Shown: one piece after another, positions 57,301 through 64,000 of the stretch | Layout of the letters: each line of letters opens with the position of its first letter | How positions within the stretch are numbered: position 1 is the stretch's first letter | Origin: Rhizopus sp. PT2906 | Taxonomy: Eukaryota > Mucoromycota > Mucoromycetes > Mucorales > Rhizopodaceae | DNA: 64,000 nt | Reading direction: 5' to 3' | Assembly (NCBI GenBank): GCA_025529335.1 | Contig: JAMYHX010000051.1 | Span: 1 to 64,000 of the forward strand | Program-made: the position numbers and the translations under genes | The notes under the pieces: model-generated | Databases searched by the model: none | What the model saw: the letters and a program-made list of their open reading frames with translations, nothing else | Told to the model about the DNA's origin: nothing

Positions 57301-58139
57301 TTCTGATGTGCTCAAGCTTGAGAATCCCAGGTCCGTCTTTAAGAAGTTGGCTCCCAAGAAGGTCATTGAACCACCAACACCAGTCACGCTCGCAAAGGAT
57401 GTTATGTCTATTGCAGGAAAGACACCCGGCAACCAAGGCTTACTTGTGAGTCTGCCTGCTATTGAAAGCAGCTATTCATATCATTCTACAAAGGGTCCCA
57501 ACAAATTTGATGACCCTGATATTGCACCTACACTTGTCTTGATGGAGCTATTGGATTCAATGGAAGGAATTTTTTGGAAATTCATTCGAGGAAAGGGTTT
57601 AGCATACTCTACCAAGGTCTATAACAACACAGAATTAGGATCAATCTATTTTACAATCTATAACTCCCCTGACGCTTTCAAGGCATTTGAACAAGCAAAA
57701 CTAGTCATTGAACAGTTATGTGACGGCCGAATGGACATTGACCCTTCTGCGGTAGATGGGGCCAAGAGTGCTGTCATTTATAGTTTGGTTTATGAAGAAG
57801 GGATCATGGAACGTGCAGCTCGTTTGTCTTTTGAATATCAAGTCTTAATGGGAATGCCAGCTTCATACAACCATGATATGATGGCTGCTGTTCAAGTAAG
57901 TAAAACAATAATATGTCATAAAAAGAGTAAATGTTTATATAGATATTTTATAGAATGTTACTATGGATGATTTGAAAAAAGTATTAAACAAGTACTTTAT
58001 GAACTTGTTTAAGCCAGATGCAAGCAATGTTGTCACTGTTAGCTCACCATCCAAAGTAGCAGATATTCAACAAGGATTTCAATCTTTGGGATTCAATATG
58101 AAGACCATTGGTTTAAATGATATAAAGTTAAATTTATAG
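54353..58139 (+). CDS. M16 family metallopeptidase (insulinase/presequence protease-like), 1008 aa
   Basis: Fifteen exons in one frame: join(54353..54461,54520..54558,54610..54646,54702..54738,54796..55011,55063..55213,55268..55536,55597..55887,55943..56115,56174..56446,56499..56569,56617..56999,57047..57209,57267..57895,57954..58139). The inverted zinc motif HxxEH is near residues 58-62 (GCPHTLEHLIFLGSE), in a block split by introns. YPETCGYRSVTGGLMERLRE and RQYHKSYYRPDNLCLIITGK are typical of the M16C-like group that includes yeast YOL098C. The second half (from about 600) is the inactive M16 repeat. No clear mitochondrial presequence precedes MSSFKEICTVP, which argues for a cytosolic enzyme rather than the matrix protease Cym1. 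The substrate is unknown. Confidence 0.9.
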
Positions 58140-59580
58140 ACTCAAGACAAATACATTGACAACTGCATATAATGTCTTGTTTTCATATCTGTAACTTGCA
58201 CTCACTAATGATTGTATATTGTTAGCTTCAAAAGTATACAGATATAAACTTTTTTGTTTTTACCGTCGTTATTATTATCCCAATAAACTGAAGTTCCAGC
58301 ATAAAACCCAGCGCCCTTCTTTTGCATCACGATACAGGTTACTATTTTGATTGATGAATAAGAAAAAAAGAACTTTATAGAAAATGATGAATACTTTACC
58401 AACATACTTATGATTCGAACTCTTTTCTTTCAACTTTTTTAAGCAACCATCTATGATGGCACTGTTCCAACCGGGTACCTTTGAGTGTGCATATTCTGCA
58501 TCTCCTATCGTTTGTTCTGCTATCTTTTTTTTTTTTTCGTGAATAAGCTAGTCTTCTTTATATATCAGAAAGAGTGTTACTTTACTTCTTTAATTACGGT
58601 AGTTAAGTTTTCAGTAGTAAACGGTTTTTCCTTATTAATAGAGAATGGCTATTAGATGTATATCTTTTGTTAATTCCAAATGTATTTCTTACTTGAGGCT
58701 TTTCCATAACTGATTAAGTTGAATGTGTTAAAGGGGAGAAAACGTGCAAATTGAGTTTTAGCTTTATGAAAGACTTCATTGGTATATTCACACTCCGCAT
58801 GCATTGTTTTTTTACTGCTGTAAAAAATTCAAAAGTTAAAAAGATGTCTCAAAGCAGTTGAGAATACAGTTTTGTCAAGTCGAGATAGAAAAAGATCACA
58901 TGTTGAGAGAATATCATGTTATTGGGTTATAGAGGACTTGGCCCCAGAAATACATTGAAAGCAGAGCTATACGGAACAGAATAAGCCAACGTCAGTAAAC
59001 CCGATGAAATCCATAACATAATTCTCTCTTTCTTTTCCCTCTGAAGCTTTTTGTTTGAAATGACATTTGTGCTCTAAATAATCTAATATAGCGAGAACAA
59101 ACAGAGTTTGATTTATTTGGCTTGTAAATGAAAGGATTTTGTGGTTGACAATAATAAAAAGGACTTTATAAAGGTGAATACGTAAAGATGAAATATTGAT
59201 TCATGATTTCATTATAAAATAAACCCTTCTTCTTGTTCCAAAAGCTATTGATCTTACAAAGAACAACAGGAGCATAGAATGATTGGGGCTTTAGAACGAA
59301 TGAAAGTTTTAATATGTAAAGGGTATATGTAAATCTTGCTGCTTTTCATACGCAGTCGCATGAAGGACAAACCAAAAAATAGCGTACGACAGCCTTGCGG
59401 TTGAATCGAAGCTATTCTCGTTGAATATGGGAAACCAGTTCCTTGATTTCACTAAGAGGCTTGTGAAAACGGATTATCTCAGCAGCAAAGGGCGGGGTTA
59501 AAATCACTCTATATTTAAGATGCTTCACATGAATTAAGAGCTTCTTTTCTTTCTTGTCTTTTTTTTTAAGTTAAAATAAT
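58140..59580. other. Intergenic, no gene supported
   Basis: AT-rich, no ORF with domain or splice support. The last 60 bp, with a pyrimidine tract up to the ATG at 59581, is the probable core promoter of the next gene. Confidence 0.5.
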
Positions 59581-60726
59581 ATGAAGGCAATCATCGTCGA
59601 TAAGTGGTTGAAGGGTCCCGAGGATCTTGTTATCAAGAACGTTGATCTTCCACCTGAGCCTAAAAAGGGTGAACTACAAATCCAAGTCAAGGCAGCAGGT
59701 TTAAACTTTTTCGATATTTTAATGGTAAAAAGACATAACTGGTCAAAGCGTCGCCTTTTTTGTTAAATAAACATATTTTGGTAGATTCAAGGTAAATATC
59801 AGATTAAGCCGCCTTTTCCTTTTGTTCCTGGTGGTGAATTTGCTGGCATTGTCTTAAAATCAACGGTTCCTCAATTCAAGACCGGCGATCGTGTATTTGG
59901 CTCAGGTAACTCTTTTGCTGAGGTTGTCAATGTTTCTGCAAGTAGTGTCCTTCCTATACCCAAGAATTTCAGCTTTGAAGAAGCTGCTGGCTTGTATATT
60001 ACCTATCCCACAAGTTACTCTGCTCTTGTTTTACGCGCCAACTTGAAGGCCGGCGAATACTGTCTTGTTCATGCAGCAGCTGGTGGCGTAGGTATCGCCG
60101 CTGTGCAAATTGCCAAGGCGCTGGGTGCCAAGGTCATTGCCACAGCTGGTACATCTGAGAAGTTGGAGATTGCAAAGAAATTCGGTGCTGACTATGCTAT
60201 CAACTATCGTGACAAAGACTGGCCCGAACAAGTCAAAAAAATTACAAATGGACATGGTGCCGATGTCGTTTATGATCCAGTCGGCTTAGTAGAAACTAGG
60301 TAGAATATTCAAAAGGAATTACACACAAATAGAGTCTAATTTATATCAGCACAAAATGTACTGCATGGAATGGCCGCATCCTTATTATTGGTTTTGCACA
60401 AGGCACAATTGAAAAACTTCCCACAAACCGTCTGCTACTAAAAAATATTTCTGCTGTGTAAGTTGATGACATTGTATACATAGGATTAAACTAAGACATC
60501 TATTAGTGGTTTACACTGGGGAGCATATACCAAGAATGAGCCTGAACGTATTCCTGAAGTTTGGAAAGCACTGTTTGAACTATTCGAATCTGGTAAATTG
60601 AAGCCCGCTCTTTACAAAACGGTCTACAATCTCGAAACAATTCCTCAAGGTTTAAAGACAATTGGTGATCGTTCATCTTATGCAAAGGTTGTTGCAAAGA
60701 TTGGCAATGAAGAAAGTAAGCTTTAA
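59581..60726 (+). CDS. Quinone oxidoreductase (zeta-crystallin type MDR) with peroxisomal signal
   Basis: Model join(59581..59724,59785..60299,60350..60457,60507..60726), 328 aa. An N-terminal GroES-like domain (MKAIIVDKWLKGPEDLVIKN; AAGLNFFDILMIQGKYQ; PFPFVPGGEFAGIVLKS) is followed by a Rossmann domain with the NADPH-binding HAAAGGVGIAAVQIAKALGA motif and YDPVGLVETS. No catalytic-zinc Cys ligands are seen, as expected for quinone oxidoreductases. The last residues are GNEESKL, so SKL stands at the C-terminus, which suggests import into peroxisomes. By family it reduces quinones or enones with NADPH. It could instead act on enoyl-CoA or on lipid aldehydes in the peroxisome; that is inference. 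Confidence 0.9.
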
Positions 60727-60898
60727 ATAATAAATAACTGTTGCTCTATAATTTCACTGTTTGGTCTCCATTGTATAATCAAAGTGATACTTTTTGTCCA
60801 ACAGATTTTTTTTTCCAACTATACATGCCACATCCAGACGTGCGACAAAGTCATTTATTTTACGTTGATATAAAGTCGTTTATGCACAAGAGAAAAAT

Positions 60899-61582
60899 TT
60901 AACGAGAGGTGGCAGCAGCCTTAGGAGCGAAACCCTTGGCTTGTTGCTTGCTGACCTTGGCTTGGTTACCAGCCTACAGAGCAATGATTAGTACATGTTG
61001 AAATAATTAATAATTACTTACAGAAGGGTTGGCCTTCTTAGCAGCAGCAGCAGCCTTCTTAGCTTCCTTGCTCTTGGCAATAGCAGCTTGACGAGCAGCA
61101 GCACGAGCATCAGGCTTTTGGCTACGCTTGGCACGGATGGCATCCCAAGAGGCACCAACAACAGCACGTTCGTGCTTAACAGTACGACGAGATCTCTTCT
61201 TTTGAACTTCTTCGGTGATACCCTTCTTGTTCAAGCGACGGTAGATGACGGTCCATCTGATCTTACGAGGGTTCAAACGTTGGAGGAAGTAAGATTCAGC
61301 CTTACCATTGATGAACTTGAAAGTCTATATTGCAAGAGAAAAAGAAGAGGTTATTTTGTTGTTGTGTATTGTTTATATTGTATACATACTCTATAAGAAT
61401 GTAATTAGCATAAGATGAATATATTATATGTTTATCAAATTACCTGCTGTCAACACGAACGTAGGTCTTACCCTTAGCAGGATAGATTCTGTGACCAGAG
61501 AAAGAACAGATCTCAAGTCTAATATAAACAGGTGAGCTGATGATGTCTTTGATGGATGGATTCCTTCTGCTGCTTACTTCAT
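60899..61582 (-). CDS. RPL24: 60S ribosomal protein L24 (eL24), with a putative one-nucleotide exon
   Basis: Model complement(join(60899..60973,61022..61324,61390..61390,61444..61518,61578..61582)), 152 aa. The first exon has five coding bases (ATGAA), giving MKLEICSFSGHRIYPAKGK, the eL24 start with its zinc-binding-type N-terminus. Then come YVRVDSRTFKFINGKAESYF, LNPRKIRWTVIYRRLNKKG and a Lys/Ala-rich tail. Between TYVRVDS and TFKF the exons do not join in frame: the upstream exon ends in AG (phase 2), while the downstream exon starts on a codon (phase 0). A single A at 61390, with ATAG before it and GTATGT after it, supplies the missing base (AG+A = Arg) and splits the gap into introns of 53 and 65 bp. 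An in-frame GTTGAC donor that would delete Val-Asp-Ser is the weaker alternative; a missing base in the read is another. Confidence 0.93.
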
Positions 61583-61884
61583 CCTTAATTACAACCGAAA
61601 GGGGGGAGAGAATGAACTATGGTCTGCAGGTGGATGGATGTGTACTCAGTCTGTGGAGAGGGGAGCTTACTTCGTCCGGACTTTATTCTCAGCCCGGAAA
61701 GTATCGGATTTCAAAAAGTGTATTTACGAACATGTACTTGGCGGATATTATTGCCCTACAAAGCATTCTTAAGGCATTTAACCCAGCAACGCTAGGTGAA
61801 CAGCAAGATGTGGCGTCAGCTAAGCTGTCTATGATAATTGATCCAAATGATATCTTGCAAGTCATTGCCTTGAAGCTTTCGTAG
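61583..61884 (+). pseudogene. Fragment of the Mucorales-type hypothetical family
   Basis: A plus-strand frame reads VDGCVLSLWRGELTSSGLYS, KYRISKSVFTNMYLADIIAL and QSILKAFNPATLGEQQDVAS before a stop. The order (basic residue, Leu-Trp, Ser/Thr-rich turn, Tyr, then a helix beginning with Leu-Ala-Asp-Ile-Ile) parallels the C-terminal region of the 553-aa protein at 16.6-18.7 kb (KIRIWRAFMPASKIYVI). No upstream exons are seen, and the piece overlaps the promoter side of RPL24, so it is a truncated copy. Confidence 0.4.
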
Positions 61885-62309
61885 TCGCGTACTGTTGACT
61901 GTGTCAATGATGGTGTTACGGTGGTATTCAGTCAATACCTGAGCCATCAATTTTGGAGAAGGTTAAATGGCGTACACATGAATATAAATGAAGGCATGTT
62001 AGCCACTAGTAAGCAATTGTACGAAGAAATAACGACAAGAGCAACGTGTTTGATATAGATCATTATAATAACCTGAGTATAATTTTACAGTAGAGCATAC
62101 ATCCTACTCGATCACACCGAGGTAGAGCGGAATCCGAAACTCAAGAGAAGTACCAAGACGAGAATGAATAAATGGATTTTTTTTTTCTTGGCCAATGTTA
62201 GGCTCACTCACAGGCGCACTACACTACAAACATGGAATAAATACGTAGTGTTCCTGAACTTTATCTTCATTAAAGTAATATCATTATACCAAGCCTTTTT
62301 CGCGTTTAC

Positions 62310-64000
62310 TCTCTATATCCCAACTTAACTTTGCCAAAAATACTTTGAATCATGATGAAGTTGCTACATCTATTGAGCAAGCTTTCGCGATTGGTGCCCA
62401 GTTCTCTTCCATTGATGAAATTAAGAAAGTTGCCAAAGATTTTGGAAAACAGCATAATATTATTCTGGTCATTTTGTGATCCAACAAAAGAATGATCTAT
62501 CGCATCTGTAAACATGGTCAAGAGTACCGTGCTGCAAAAAACGAATTACTGAAGCAGAAAACAATGAAAAAGATCAAGAAAAAAAGAAGCGTAACACTGA
62601 CAGCCATCAAATTGGTTGTCCATGCATGATCTATGCATCTCTAAAGGTAGACAAATTTGTCATTAGTAAAGTCAGCCACAAGCACAATCATCGCATAGCA
62701 GATGATCAGCGTGTTTATGCAGTCAATAGAAAATTAGATGCTGCTCAAATGGAAAGAACAGTTAGCTGCTTAAATTGCCAGGAAATACACCAGCTAGAGT
62801 TGCAAATATGTTTCAGAATGAAGGAGCCCCAATTCAAAAAAAGGATATATATAACATATATTATCAATTTGTAAAGCAAGGCACTAGTGCAGACGACAGC
62901 TTACGTTTCATTATGGAGCTTGAAGATAAGAATTACCATGTTAGATGCTCTGCCAACGACCCCAACGGAGTGAATATGATTTTTTTGCCCACATTGAAGC
63001 AATCAAAGAGACACAGCATATGCCTAAGTGCATTGTTATCGATGCTACCTATAAGATGAATAGTCATCGTATGGTGCTTTTAAGCTTTGTGAGCACCAGC
63101 AATGTATATGGAGAAACTCGTAATTCTTTGGCATCATTCCATATTGCCGGTGCATGAATGGATCATGAATCAGCAGTGAAATATATATGGTCTGTTCAAC
63201 AGTTTAGGTTACTGGTTTTTAATGGAAAAACAGAGCTACCCAACGTTTTGTCACTGATAATGACAAAGCTTTAAGATCAGCATTAGATGATGTATTCCCT
63301 GAGAGTGGTAAGCTTTTATGCTATATTTACATTTCCAGGAATTTTCAGAAGCATGGCCTATCCAAGCTTACATCATTGTATTCAACAATCAAAGCAAATA
63401 ATATGGCTAGATTGAAAATTAGAGACCAAGTGGCAGAGATAGCACTTTCAGCCAACACTGAAGAGCATTTTAAGCAGACTTTGAAGAAATATAGAGAATA
63501 TTTCAGCCTAGATGGAAGATGTACAGACGGTGGTGTGCATGGAATCCAATATTTAGAGAAGATGTTAAAAGAGAAAGAACACTGGGTTGGACTTTATGCC
63601 AATAATTACATACACTTGAATAGTCGTTCTTCAAATCGAGCCGAATCAACTCATTCGTCTCAGAAGCGCTTCATTCAGGCGTCTTCTGGAAAGCTAGACC
63701 TTGTTACAAGAAAATTAGATTATTGGGCCAAGGAACGTCTTTCATTAAGAAAACTGAAAAACGAACAAGAATCGTTGAAGCAATCTGTTCGCCTTATATC
63801 TCCTGAACATGAATACAAATTGGGAAATTCCAAAGGAAAGGTGTCAAAATATGCAATTGATATCATCAAACAAGAGATGATCGCCTCGATTTCGAACAAC
63901 TGCGAGTACAGCGATAACTGTTTGTGCCAAGTGAAGGGGAATTTTAGTCTACCTTGCCGACATCTTCTTGCTAAATATGACATTATTCCTCTCAATATTC
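62310..64000 (+). pseudogene. Degenerate MULE transposase, running off the window
   Basis: Pieces in order but in shifting frames: ICKHGQEYRAAKNELLKQK and GCPCMIYASLKV ... SHKHNHRI (a FAR1/WRKY-GCM-like C-C-H-H finger); MPKCIVIDATYKMNSHRMVL (first catalytic Asp); RFVTDNDKALRSALDDVFPE (second Asp); NSRSSNRAESTHSSQKRF (Glu); and a SWIM finger CLCQVKGNFSLPCRHLLAKY near the end. There is an in-frame TGA near 62479, a shift before 62610 and another near 62975 (T-run), plus a TGA near 63156, so this copy is inactive. The element continues past 64000. The long uninterrupted frame from 63305 to the edge shows that the decay is not old. Confidence 0.7.

Noticed and set aside
61325..61443. Single 119-bp intron in RPL24
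   Set aside because: It leaves the conserved downstream frame shifted by one base. The alternative GTTGAC donor removes conserved residues (Val-Asp-Ser).

Overview
The window is nuclear DNA of a filamentous fungus, very probably an early-diverging one of the Mucoromycota (Mucor/Rhizopus-like). It is AT-rich. Genes are cut by many short introns (about 45-100 bp, GT-AG, a few GC-AG) with CTAAC/CTAAT-like branch sites. The accessory DNA carries mobile-element debris and a hypothetical family of the kind I associate with Mucorales. All gene models were built by hand-joining exons; none was checked against a database or RNA data.

Layout. 0-9.6 kb: 3' end of a peroxisomal hydratase (ends in SKL), a biotin carboxylase-BCCP protein, a 63-aa membrane protein, SRP19, a decayed SWIM-type transposase, the TFIIH subunit MAT1/TFB3 and an FLVCR-like transporter. 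9.6-14.4 kb: sparse; a hypothetical protein and a T5orf172/GIY-YIG-like gene broken by one base. 14.4-22 kb: repeat island with Tc1-like and LINE remnants, a 204-bp tandem repeat, a decayed zinc-finger ORF and an intact 553-aa hypothetical. 22-30 kb: GPI1/PIG-Q, a coiled-coil protein resembling a kinesin-14 tail without motor, and a multi-KH RNA-binding protein. 31.5-51.7 kb: dense conserved block with a 1097-aa intronless ORF, HAT1, FCF2, a tail-anchored-like protein, a RraA-like aldolase, a SANT/Myb protein, urate oxidase (ends in SKL), PUS7, MED20, a GPI-anchored wall protein and an F-box/WD40 protein. 51.96 kb: tRNA-Val(CAC). 54-61.6 kb: M16 metallopeptidase, a quinone oxidoreductase ending in SKL, and RPL24. 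61.6-64 kb: a fragment of the hypothetical family and a degenerate MULE transposase running off the end.

The genes do not form one pathway; they are ordinary housekeeping neighbours (transcription, RNA modification, ribosome, GPI synthesis, protein targeting). One theme recurs: three proteins carry a C-terminal SKL peroxisomal signal. The most unusual observation is in RPL24: the conserved frame is best kept by a one-nucleotide exon at 61390, flanked by two normal-sized introns with good splice sites. Other notable points are micro-exons of 5, 7 and 11 nt, two GC-AG introns with the AG|GCAAGT-type donor, a single-base frameshift in the GIY-YIG-like gene, and the motorless kinesin-14-like protein.
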